DNA of 64,000 nt, taken from Adiantum capillus-veneris (taxonomy: Eukaryota; Streptophyta; Polypodiopsida; Polypodiales; Pteridaceae). The notes beneath the pieces were generated by a model. It saw nothing but the letters and a program-made list of their open reading frames with translations. It searched no databases and had not been told where the DNA came from. Location: NCBI GenBank assembly GCA_014529385.2, contig CM043958.1, positions 120,620,817 through 120,684,816 on the forward strand, given 5' to 3'. Each line of letters starts with the position of its first letter. Position 1 is the stretch's first letter. Below, in pieces: positions 11,101-21,940 of the stretch. A program made the position numbers and the translations under genes.

Positions 11101-11700
11101 AGGGATAGGTCCGCGCCTTGTGGGCCGCCGGACAAGAGAGTGAAGGAAGGGGGAGGGGTTTGGCAATGGAGTGGGGTAGGGGAGATGTGTTGGGTGAGAG
11201 AGAGAGGGAAAGCATCTACTGTCTTGCATGGGAGCTTAAGGACGAGAGGAGGGAGCAAGTCAATGGGTGGGAGGGAGGGAATATATTAGCAGGCCAAGGG
11301 GGGAGGGAATGAGGCTGAGGGGGGGTGAGGCGAGCGGTGTGGGGAGAGGGGGGAGGGTTGGGAAAGAATATTAGCGGGCCAAGAGGGGGGGGGGGTGTAT
11401 AGGGTGAGTGTAAGAATACGGGAGGTAGCGAGGGGGGGTTCCATGCGGCTCACACAGAGGGAGCACGAGAGAGGGGTGGGGGGGGGGGTGAGTGCTCAAA
11501 GCTTGCGCGTGGTCGGGGGGGGGGGGGTAATGAGAGTGGGGTAATTGGGGAGAGAGGGAGAGAGGATATTAGAGAGGGTATGTAGGGAAAATGAGAGAGA
11601 GAGAGAGAGAGAGAGGGGGGGTGTTATTTTATCCAATGCTCGTTGGGCGGGGGGGGGGGGAATAAGCTGGGGGGGGGGGGAGGGAAATAAGTTCTTTCTT
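11101..11700. repeat. G-rich purine tract with many G runs
   Basis: Repeated runs of 6-12 G (near 11380, 11480, 11515, 11650 and 11670) in a GA-rich + strand. Several closely spaced G runs could form quadruplex or triplex structures; that is inference. No gene. Confidence 0.8.
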
Positions 11701-11832
11701 TTTTTTTTCTTTGATTTTCAAAATTCGGCTATCATTAGCCCTCTCCCTTTTGGCTAGAGGCATTAATGCTTCTAGCCCTTCTTCTGCTCCTCTCAGCTGC
11801 AGAGTTAGAGGGTTCTCCCTCCTCTGGAATGT

Positions 11833-12039
11833 CTAGCACGAATTTGGGTCAAACCTAAGAAAATACCTTTTCAGTCTCCATCCATTGACCCTAGTCTTGT
11901 GAGTTCTCCCATCTGCTTCCATCAGCTTATAGCTGCCGTTGTCATAGCATTTCTTGATGATGAATGGCCCTTCCCATCTGGGTTGAAATTTCTTATCCTT
12001 TCTAGTGTCAAATCTGGTGTCGTATCGTAGTACTAACAT
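11833..12039 (-). pseudogene. Gypsy integrase C-terminal domain (Tat fragment)
   Basis: Contains KKFQPRWEGPFIIKKCYDNG, SYKLMEADGR and NGWRLKRYF, the GPFx...NxxRLKxY pattern of gypsy integrase C-terminal domains. It is the 3' end of the minus-strand pol fragment that runs from 14150 down to here. The 130 bp to its left hold no LTR that I recognise. Confidence 0.8.
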
Positions 12040-12786
12040 GCCTTTTTTCAGTCCTTTTCTTTAAGCCCTTGATTGAAAGTGAGCCGACGTCGTTCTACCT
12101 GTGCTGCATAGTGAATGAATGCTTCTTCCCTATCCATTGGTAGTCTCTCCAGATCCAAGATGAGGTTTCGGCGGTATAAACAAAGTGAACCGATGGAGTC
12201 TGGCTAGCCAAGACTCTAAGCTGGCTATATGTACCTCAATGGGTAGAAATTGCCTCTTCCCATAAACTAGATGAAAGGAGTGAACACCTAGGGATGTTCG
12301 GACCATGTTCTGTAGGCCAAACGCTGCCATGAGATGTTTACCCAGTCCCCTGTGTGTTGTTTACTGTTTTGTTATGATTTTGCAAATCAATCCATTACCT
12401 TCTCTAGCCAGACCATTGCATTGTGATAGTATGGTGTGGAATGCCGACGTGAGATGCTTAAATTCTTCATTAGTTCCCCACAAATCACCTCTGCATCTGG
12501 TCCACTATCTGATATTAATCTCAAGAGGAGTGCCAAAATGGCAAATGATATGCTCAAAAATGAACTTGCCACCTCTTGGGCTATAATGCGGGTGGTGGCC
12601 CGTTGCTTCTGCCCATCGAGTCATGTAGTCTACACCACTATGATGTACAGTTTACCTGATTGGGCCTTGGTAAAGGACCGATTGCATCTATTCCCCCATT
12701 TATCCAAAGGCCATATGGAAATGATAGGGGTTCTGTGGCTCAAGGTCAACGTAGCTATCACTGGCCACTTGACAAGCCTTACTGTT
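12040..12786 (-). pseudogene. Gypsy integrase core, frameshifted (Tat fragment)
   Basis: Catalytic-core landmarks survive in different frames: VDYMTRWAEAT near 12610-12650 (first Asp), ISDSGPDAEVICGELMKN and RRHSTPYYHN near 12440-12530 (second Asp region), then VHSFHLVYGKRQFLPIEV near 12210-12280. The order fits a DDE integrase, but at least three frameshifts prevent a product. Confidence 0.75.
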
Positions 12787-13598
12787 TCACACCAATGGTA
12801 TACATCCCTGTTTAATAACTAGGCCAAAAGTATCTTGCTTGTAGAATCTCCTACTGGAGATATCTAGAGCAAAATGACCGCCGCAGACGCCGTCATGGCA
12901 ACTTGAAATTACCTCTGTGATTATCATGGAGGTTGGCACACGCCTGAGAATTTGATCTTTGCCCTTACAATACAAGTGGTCGTCTATAAGGCGGTACCTA
13001 GTAGCCTTCCTCACCAGCCACTGTTTTTGGCCTTTGGTGTGTCCTGCTGGACATTCTCCTGTATCTAGAAAACTGATGACATCAGGCATAGCATCACTAC
13101 CTTGGAAGAGGGGTAGTTTTAATTTAATTGTCCCTACGGGAACGTCTTGTATTCTTTCCTTAGCTAGCGCATCTGCCTCTTGATTTTCTGCTCTGGGGAC
13201 ATGGAATAGTTTCACTGCTTCAAACTTATTTAGAAGGTCCTTAACTTGGCGAAGTTGACCAAGTAAAACCTGATTTTTGCGCTCCCAGGTGCCATTTATC
13301 TGCCTTATCAAAAGCAAAGCGTCGCCAAACACATTTAGGCGCTGAATTCTTTGTGAAATACATTGTTCCAACCCAAGAATTAGGGCTGCATATTCTGCTT
13401 CATTGTTGGAGTGGGAGTGTAATAACTGCCCCATGGAGAATACTCTTTCTTGCTGTTCATTGAAAATGACCATGCCTGCTGTGCAGACTGATCCATTGTT
13501 CTCTTGTATGCTCCGTCAAAGAAAAGAGAGTGAGCTCTCTCTAGCCTAGGACTTTCTATCGGTGGTGTTTCTTCCTTTGCTTCCGTGTTGACCTTCAA
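12787..13598 (-). pseudogene. Second (archaeal-type) RNase H plus H2C2 finger (Tat fragment)
   Basis: LFFDGAYKR (first Asp; 13380-13598) continues in the next frame as MVIFNEQQERVFSMGQLL, SNNEAEYAALILGLE (Glu) and NVFGDALLLIRQINGTW (Asp), then HVPRAENQEADALAKE. This is the archaeal-like RNase H which Tat-lineage gypsy elements carry in addition to the RT-linked one. After it comes RLIDDHLYCKG and a broken H2C2-type block (CHDGVCGGHFALD). A frameshift lies between the first and second catalytic residues. Confidence 0.8.
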
Positions 13599-13638
13599 CT
13601 GACCTTCAGCTTCTTCTCATAATGGCGAAGAGTGAGAA

Positions 13639-14150
13639 TTACCCGTTAAAACTAGCCCTGGTGGAGTTTTCTACTGCATGTGAGTAGTCAAACTCTTGAA
13701 GTCTAATTAACCACTTTGAGATCCTAGATGAGACATCCCATGTGTCGCATATATATGGGAAGACCTCCTGCATTGTCAGGATTACAAAGGGGTCTAGGCA
13801 GGAGATAAGAGCGGAACTTTGTGTAGCAAACATTAGTGCCAGAACCATTGTTCTACTGCGGTAAATCCTTTTTCTAGACGGGGTCATGACCCAACTAGAG
13901 AAGTAAATGGGGCGCATGAAAGAAATTTGGGTCCTTTGACAGTAGGTTGCCTCCGAGAGTATCACTTCCACACTATGGTTTACATAACATGGCTCGCCCA
14001 CTTAGAGTGAAATAGTGGGAAGCTTAGCTAGGATTTGCTTCACCCCAATAAACTGCTACTCGTTCTCTTCACTCCATGAGAAACCTCTCTCTAGGTGAGT
14101 TAGTAGTGGGGAAGGACCACATAGAGATAGCAGGAGAATGAACTGGAGAT
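13639..14150 (-). pseudogene. Gypsy RT-linked RNase H, 5'-truncated (Tat fragment)
   Basis: Shows the gypsy RT/RNase H landmarks RPIYFSSWVM, YRSRTMVLALMFATQ, FVILTMQEVFPYICD and RISKWLIRLQEFDY. Further upstream, to about 14150, an FIGVKQILAKLP stretch from the end of RT can be read before the satellite starts. The usual Asp in the VDH position is not evident. Together with 12787-13598 this shows the dual RNase H layout. Confidence 0.75.
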
Positions 14151-14169
14151 ACTTAAGTCTCTTACCTAT

Positions 14170-16660
14170 CTTTTACGAAGAAAAGGAGCCTATCTTGGAC
14201 AAATGGTGGAGCATCCTTCTCTCCATGTTTCAATGGACCCTAGCTTGGACAAGTGGTGGACCTTTGTTTCTCTCTATGTTTCAATAGAGTTAGCTTGGAC
14301 AAGTGGTGGACCTTGGAACCAAACCCCCATGTAAAACCTATCATGGTCACTCCAAGTGGTAATAAAGAATAACCTTAAAGATGTAGCCTTATAGGTTGGA
14401 CAAGTGGTGGACCTTAACACGCGCATATTCTTAATATAATGACATAGAGTGGAAAAAGTGGTGAATCTTGAGACCAAACCACTCAGGCTACTAGCAATAA
14501 TAGCTTGGACAAGTGGTGGACCTTGAATGTACACCCCTCATCTACGACATATCGTGGGTTTAATGTTTTTCAATGGAGCTTAGCATCTTGGAGACATGGT
14601 GCACCTTGCTTCTCCTCATGTTTGAATGGAGCCTACCTTGGACAAATGGTGGAGCATCCTTCTCTCCATGTTTCAATGGACCCTAGCTTAGACAAGGGGT
14701 GGACCTTTGCTTCTCTCTATGTTTCAATAGAGTTAGCTTGGACAAGTGGTGGACCTTGGAACCAAACCCCATGTAAAACCTATCATGGTCACTCCAAGTA
14801 GTAAGAAAGAATAACCTTTAAGATGTAGCCTTATAGGTTGGACAAGTGGTGGACCTTAACACCCACATATTCTTAATAAAAGTGGTGAATCTTGAGACCA
14901 AACCACTCAGGCTACTAGCAATAATAGCTTGGACAAGTGGTGGACCTTGAATGTAAACCCCTCATCTACGAAATATCGTGGGTTTAATGTATTTCGATGG
15001 AGCCTAGCATCTTGGAGACATGGTGCAGCTTGCTTCTCGTCATGTTTCAATGGATCCTATCTTGGACAAATGGTGGAGCATCCTTCTCTCCATGTTTCAA
15101 TGGACCCTAGCTTGGACAAGTGGTGGACCTTTGTTTCTCTCTATGTTTCAATAGAGTTAGCTTGGACAAGTGGTGGACCTTGGAACCAAACCCCCATGTA
15201 AAACCTATCATGGTCACTCCAAGTGGTAATAAAGAATAACCTTTAAGATGTAGCCTTATAGGTTGGACAAGTGGTGGACCTTAACACGCGCATATTCTTA
15301 ATATAATGACATAGAGTGGAAAAGTGGTGAATCTTGAGACCAAACCACTCAGGCTACTAGCAATAATAGCTTGGACAAGTGTGGACCTTGAATGTAAACC
15401 CCTCATCTACGACATATCGTGGGTTTAATGTTTTTCGATGGAGCCTAGCATCTTGGAGACATGGTGCACCTTGCTTCTCTCATGTTTCAATGGAGCCTAA
15501 CTTGGACAAATGGTGGAGCATCCTTCTCTCCATGTTTCAATGGACCCTAGCTTAGACAAGGGGTGGACCTTTGCTTCTCTCTATGTTTCAATAGAGTTAG
15601 CTTGGACAAGTGGTGGACCTTGGAACCAAACCCCCATGTAAAACCTATCATGGTCACTCCAAGTAGTAAGAAAGAATAACCTTTAAGATGTAGCCTTATA
15701 GGTTGGACAAGTGGTGGACCTTAACACCCACATATTCTTAATAAAAGTGGTGAATCTTGAGACCAAACCACTCAGGCTACTAGCAATAATAGCTTGGACA
15801 AGTGGTGGACCTTGAATGTAAACCCCTCATCTACGAAATATCGTGGGTTTAATGTATTTCGATGGAGCCTAGCATCTTGGAGACATGGTGCAGCTTGCTT
15901 CTCGTCATGTTTCAATGGAGCCTATCTTGGACAAATGGTGGAGCATCCTTCTCTCCATGTTTCAATGGACCCTAGCTTGGACAAGTGGTGGACCTTTGTT
16001 TCTCTCTATGTTTCAATAGAGTTAGCTTGGACAAGTGGTGGACCTTGGAACCAAACCCCCATGTAAAACCTATCATGGTCACTCCAAGTGGTAATAAAGA
16101 ATAACCTTTAAGATGTAGCCTTATAGGTTGGACAAGTGGTGGACCTTAACACGCGCATATTCTTAATATAATGACATAGAGTGGAAAAATGGTGAATCTT
16201 GAGACCAAACCACTCAGGCTACTACCAATAATAGCTTGGACAAGTGTTGGACCTTGAATGTAAACCCTCATCTACGACATATCATGGGTTTAATGTTTTT
16301 CGATGGAGCCTAGCATCTTGGAGTCATGGTGCACCTTGATTCTCCTCATGTTTCAATGGAGCCTACCTTGGACAAATGGTGGAGCATCCTTCTCTCCATG
16401 TTTCAATGGACCCTAGCTTAGACAAGGGGTGGACCTTTGCTTCTCTCTATGTTTCAATAGAGTTAGCTTGGACAAGTGGTGGACCTTGGAACCAACCCCC
16501 ATGTAAAACCTATCATGGTCACTCCAAGTAGTAAGAAAGAATAACCTTTAAGATGTAGCCTTATAGGTTGGACAAGTGGTGGACCTTAACACCCACATAT
16601 TTTAATAAAAGTGGTGAATCTTGAGACCAAACCACTCAGGCTACTAGCAATAATAGCTAG
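14170..16660 (+). repeat. Satellite array, dimeric higher-order part (about 865-bp period)
   Basis: Unit of about 430-440 bp built from about six sub-blocks, most containing TTGGACAAGTGGTGGACCTT or a variant. Alternate units resemble each other better than neighbours: the block starting at 14505 recurs near 15370 and 16235, and that at 14929 recurs at 15794 (865 bp) almost unchanged. One member has ACGCGCATATTCTTAATATA, the other lacks about 15 bp there. About three dimers are present. Confidence 0.9.
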
Positions 16661-19600
16661 GGATAACCATTAAGATATAGTCTTTCAAGGGGTGAGAAAG
16701 AATAACCATTAAGATATAGTCTTATAGGTTGGACAAGTGGTGGACCTTAACACCCAAATATTCTTAATATAATGATAGAGAGTGGAAAAGTGGTGAATCT
16801 TGAGAGCAAACCACTCATGCTACTAGCGATAATAGGTTGGACAATTGTTGATCTTGAATGTAAACTCCCCATGTACAAAATAACGTGGGTTTAAGGTATT
16901 TCGATGGAGGCTAGCATCTTGGAGATATGGTGCAGCTTGCTTCTCTTCATGTTTCAATGGAGTCTATCTTGGACAAATGGTGGAGCATCCTTCTCTCCAT
17001 GTTTCAATAGACCCTAGCTTAGACAAGTGGTGGACCTTTGCTTCTCTCTATGTTTCAATAGAGTTAGCTTGGACAAGTGGTGGACCTTGGAACCCCCCAT
17101 GTAAAACCTTTCATGGTCACTCCAAGTGGTCAGAAAGAATAACCATTAAGATATAGTCTTATAGGTTGGACAAGTGGTGGACCTTAATACCCAAATATTC
17201 TTAATATAATAACACAGAGTGAAAAAGTGGTGAATCTTGAGACCAAACCCCTCATGCTACTAGCGTTAATAGGTTGGACAACTGGTGGACCTTGAATGTA
17301 AACCTTCCATGTTTCAATAGAGTTAGCTTCGACAAATGGTGGAGCATCCTTCTCTCCATGTTTCAATGGAGCCTAGCTTGGACAAGTGGTGGACCTTTTG
17401 CTTCTCTCTATGAGAAGAATAAAGTTAGCTTGGATAAGTGGTGGACCTTGGAACCAAACCCCTATGTAAAACATATCATGGACATTTCAAGTGGTGAGAA
17501 AGAATACCCTTTAAGATATACGCTTATAGGTTGGACAAGTGGTCGACCTTAACACCTAGATCTTCTTTATATAATGACATAGAGTGGAAAAGTGGTGAAT
17601 CTTGAGACCAAACCACTCATGCTACTAGGGATAATAGCTTGGAAAAGTGACTGACCTTGACGTTAAACCCCACATGTAAACAATATCGTGGGTTTAAGGT
17701 ATTTCAATGGATCCTAGAATCTTGGAGACATGGTGCAACTTGCTTCTTTTCATGTTTCAATGAAGCCTATCTTCCACCAATGGGGGATCATCCTTCTCTA
17801 AATGTCTCAGTGGAGCCTAGCTTGGACAAGTGGTGGACCTTTGCTTCTCTCTATGTTTCCATAGAGTTAGCTTGGACAAGTGGTGGACCTTGAAACCAAA
17901 CCCCCATGTAAAACATATCATGGTCATTCCAAGTGGTGAGAAATAATACCCTTTAAGATCTAGCCTTATAGGTTGGACAAGTGGTCGACCTTAAAACCTA
18001 GATCTTCATAATATAACGACATAGAGTGGAAAAGTGGTAAATCTTGAGACCAACCACTCATGCTACTAGGATAATAGCTTGGAAAAGTGACTGACCTTGA
18101 CGTTAAACCCACATGTAAACAATATCGTGGGTTTAAGGTATTTCAATGGATCCTAGAATCTTGGAGACATGGTGCAGATTGCTTCCCTTCATGTTTCAAT
18201 GGAGCCTATCTTGGACAAATGGTGGAGCATCCTTCTCTCCATGTTTCAATGGAGCCTAGCTTGGACAAGTGGTGGACCTTTGCTTCTCTCTATGTTTCAA
18301 TAGAGTTAGCTTGGACAAGTGGTGGGCCTTGGAACCAAACCCATGTAAAACCTATCTTGGTAACTCCAAGTGGTGAGAAAGAATAAAGTTTAAGATATGC
18401 CTTATAGGTTGGACAAGTGGTGGACCTTAGCACCCAGATATTCTTAATAGAATGACATAGAGTGGAAAAATGGTGAATCTTGAGACCAAACCACTCATGC
18501 TACTAGAGATAATAGGTTGGACAAGTGGTGGACCTTGAATGTAAACCCCCCATGTACAAAATATCATGGGTTTGAGGTATTTCAATGGAGCCTAGCATCT
18601 TGGAGACATGGTGTAGCTTGCTTCTCTTCATGTTTCAATGGAGCGTATCTTGGACAAATGGTGGAGCATCCTTCTCTCCATGTTTCAATGGACCCTAGCT
18701 TGGACAAGTGGTGGACCTTTGATTCTCTCTATGTTTCAATAGAGTTAGCTTGGACAAGTGGTGGACCTTGAAACAAAACCCCCATGTAAAACCTATGCTG
18801 GTCACTCCAAGTGGTGAGAAAGAATAACCCTTAAGATATAGCCTTATAGGTTGGACAAGTGGTGGACCTTAACACCCAAATATTCTTAATATAATGATAG
18901 AGTGAAAAAGTGGTGAATCTTGAGACCAAACCACTCATGCTACTAGCGTTAATAGGTTGGACAAGTGGTGGACCTTGAATGTAAACCCCCCATGTTTCAA
19001 TAGAGTTAGCTTCGACAAATGGTAGAGGATCCTTCTCTCCATGTTTCAATGGAGCCTAGCTTGGACAAGTGGTGGACCTTTGTTTCTCTCTATGTTTCAA
19101 TAGAGTTAGCTTGGACAAGTGGTGGACCTTGGAGCCAAACCCCCATGTAAAACATATCATGGACATTTCAAGTGGTGAGAAAGAATACCCTTTAAGATAT
19201 ACCCTTATAGGTTGGACAAGTGGTCGACCTTAACACCCAGATCTTCTTAACGTAATGACATAGAGTGGAAAAGTGGTGAATCTTGAGACCAAACCACTCA
19301 TGCTACTAGAGATAATAGGTTGGACAAGTGGTGGACCTTGAATGTAAACTCCCCATGTACAAAATATCATGGGTTTAAGGTATTTCAATGGATCTTAGCA
19401 TCTTGGAGACATGGTGCAGCTTGCTTCTCTTCATGTTTCAATGGAGCCTATCTTGGACAAATGGTGGAGCATCCTTCTCTCCATGTTTCAATGGACCCTA
19501 GCTTAGACAAGTGGTGGACCTTTGCTTCTCTCTATGTTTCAATAGAGTTAGCTTGGACAAGTGGTGGAACTTGGAACCAAACCCCCATGTAAAACCTATC

Positions 19601-20640
19601 ATGGTCATTCCAAGTGGTGAGAAAGAATACCCTTTAAGATATAGCCTTATAGGTTGGACAAGTGGTGGACCTTAACACCCAGATCTTCTTAATATAATGA
19701 CATAGAGTAGAAAAGTGGTGAATCTTGACATCAAACCACTCATGCTACTAGTGATAATAGGTTGGACAAGTGGTGGACCTTGAATGTAAACCCCCCATGT
19801 ACGAAATATCATGGGTTTAAGATATTTCAATGGAGCCTAGCATTTTGGAGACATGGTGCAGCTTGCTTCTCTTCATGTTTCAATCAAACCTGGCTTGGAC
19901 AAATGGTGGAGCATCCTTCTCTCCATGTTTCAATGGAGCCTAGCTTGGACAAGTGGTGGACCTTTGATTCTCTCTATGTTTCAATAGAGTTAGCTTGGAC
20001 AAGTGGTGGACCTTGGAACCATACCCCTATGTAAAACCCATCATGTGCATTCCAAGTGGTGGTAAATAATACCATTTAAGATATAGCCTTATAGGTTGGA
20101 CAAGTGGTGGACCTTAACACCCAGATCTTCTTAATATAATGACATAGAGTGGAAAAGTGGTGAATCTTGAGACCAAACCACTCATGCTACTAGGGATAAT
20201 AGGTTGGACAAGTGGTGGACCTTGAATTTAAACCCCACATATACAAAATATCATGGGTTTAAGGTATTTCAATGGAGCCTAGCATCTCAAAGACATGGTG
20301 CATCTTGCTTCTCTTCATGTTTCAATGGAGCCTATTTTGGACAAATGGTGGAGCATCCTTCTCTCCATGTTTCAATGGACCCTAGATTGGACAAGTGGTG
20401 GACCTTTGCTTCTCTCTATGTTTCAATATAGTTAGCCTATATTAGACAATTAGTAGACCTCCAATCTCTCCATGTTGTCTAGAGCTAAGCTTGGACAAGT
20501 GGTGGACCTTACTTCTCCCTTCCCTTAGTTTACTAGCTTAAATGATCACTATGTATACTTGCTTAGATCTAGCTTGAACAAGTGGTGGAACTTGTATTCA
20601 CACAAACTTAATCCATTACAAAAAAGTATATGTTAAAATA
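16661..20640 (+). repeat. Satellite array, monomeric diverged part reaching the gene
   Basis: The same sub-blocks in units of about 440 bp (starts near 18517, 19320, 19762, 20204), more diverged than the dimeric part and with partial units near 16660, 17280 and 18960. It ends about 30 bp before the splice acceptor of constant exon 1. If that acceptor is used, an upstream exon must lie within or beyond this array. None could be recognised. Confidence 0.9.
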
Positions 20641-20663
20641 ACATTTGGTTTTTTTTGTTTCAG

Positions 20664-21856
20664 GAAAGATGGCTCCAAAAAAACAGGTTGCAAGGGTTGC
20701 TGTCTCAGTTGACTATACTTGCAATGATCTTAGGAAATGGTATTTGGACATACATGGTATAGAGGGTGCACAATTTCATAAGGTGCATCTATTTATTGCC
20801 AAAAAGGAGAATGACAGCTTGTTTGAAGATGTTGGACAAGTTGTGGAAGCATCTGTCTCTGTAGTTGATAGTCATCCAGAGGTGGAATGCATTGACATTC
20901 TAGTTCCAATGAATCTAGAATTTCAACTATCTCCAGGAGCATATGCATTGGAGCGCATGTCTAGAAACAAAGAAGAGACAATGTTTTCTCGAGGATGGAA
21001 GTTTGCAGAATCAAATCCAAATATCACAGCAGATCAACTTCAAAGCTCCATCATTGCCACACTACAACGAAAAAAGGTGAAAGCTTCACGACCACCATCC
21101 ACAAAGAAGCAAGCAAAAGTGCAGAAAGTAGAAGCTAAGCGAACTAGTTCCATTTTGGATGTAGACAAGGCATCTTTGGCATCCTCATCAACAGAGGGTT
21201 CAATGTCAAAGATGAGAATTGTGGATCCAGATGTTTTAGAAGCTGAGGCCATGAAAGGACAAGAAAAAGATACAGGTGGAATGAATAAGTACATAAATTA
21301 TTTTCCTTTCCAATATAGGGAATTTGATATCCCTATTCAAAATTGTTGGCTTGCTCCTGATCACTATAATGCACGTATTATGGATAAAAAACACGCTGAA
21401 AGTGTGTTATTTGGATTTTCACGGAGTACGACCAAGCCTGCAGCATGTGCATATTTGATGCCTGTTCGAAATGCAAAATCAAAGAAGGGGACTCCTTTGG
21501 CAGTAGAAGAGGTAGAGGAGCAAAAAATTAAAGATTATCATTATTGGATTCTTGATGGGCAGCATTCAATCTATGCTGCAAAAGTTTTGCTTCACAATGA
21601 ACAAAACAACAAAGAGATCTTTGAAAGACTGATTAGCGTGTATAAATTTAGAAAGGCTCGCATTGTTGTGAATGCTCCTCCATTTGTTGCAACTGCTATA
21701 TCTGCCATTGCAAATGAGGAGGCTCAGGCATTGTATGTCAAGCAACCTTACAGCCAAATATTGAGACATTTACGGAGTCAATGGATCTTCTCAGGACGAC
21801 CACCAAAGGCAGCAAGTGGAATTGCAGAGGGACATGCATCTCGTGCCGGATGGGAT
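20664..21856 (+). CDS. Constant exon 1: N-terminal region and ParB-like domain
   Basis: A polypyrimidine tract and CAG at 20661-20663 form a good acceptor, and the first ATG is at 20669 in a strong context (A at -3, G at +4). It gives 396 codons ending in phase 0 at a GTAAGT donor (21857). Residues 1-130 are of unknown fold; 145-175 form a basic Lys/Arg-rich linker; about 208-330 read like a ParB/sulfiredoxin-type domain (FDIPIQNCWLAPDHYNAR, then YWILDGQHSIYAAKVL near residue 291, where canonical ParB has DGxHRxxA). ParB-like domains bind DNA or nucleotides. His is kept and the following Arg is Ser, so activity is uncertain. No frame break and ordinary codon use, unlike the surrounding elements. 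Confidence 0.75.
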
Positions 21857-21940
21857 GTAAGTTATTTTCTTTGTCTTTTTGATAGTGTTTAATTAACAAA
21901 TCTTGCTCAATAGTTTAATTATTTCTCTATTTCTTTTTAG
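21857..21940 (+). other. Intron 1 (84 bp)
   Basis: GTAAGT donor, T-rich 3' part ending TTCTTTTTAG, phase 0. A short plant-type intron, which supports an expressed host-type gene. Confidence 0.8.

Noticed and set aside
10533-11258. Minus-strand ORF of 241 codons, Ser/Leu/Pro/Thr-rich
   Set aside because: Entirely produced by GA/GT simple sequence; no domain or non-repetitive core.
14505-20431. Seven or more open frames of about 75-98 codons, e.g. 14505-14801, 14929-15201, 19762-20034, with recurrent LDKWWTF and AWTSGGPW
   Set aside because: They are the satellite unit read in one frame. Trp-rich composition follows from TGGACAAGTGGTGG, reverse frames are also open, and indels in many units break the frame. 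Not annotated as genes.
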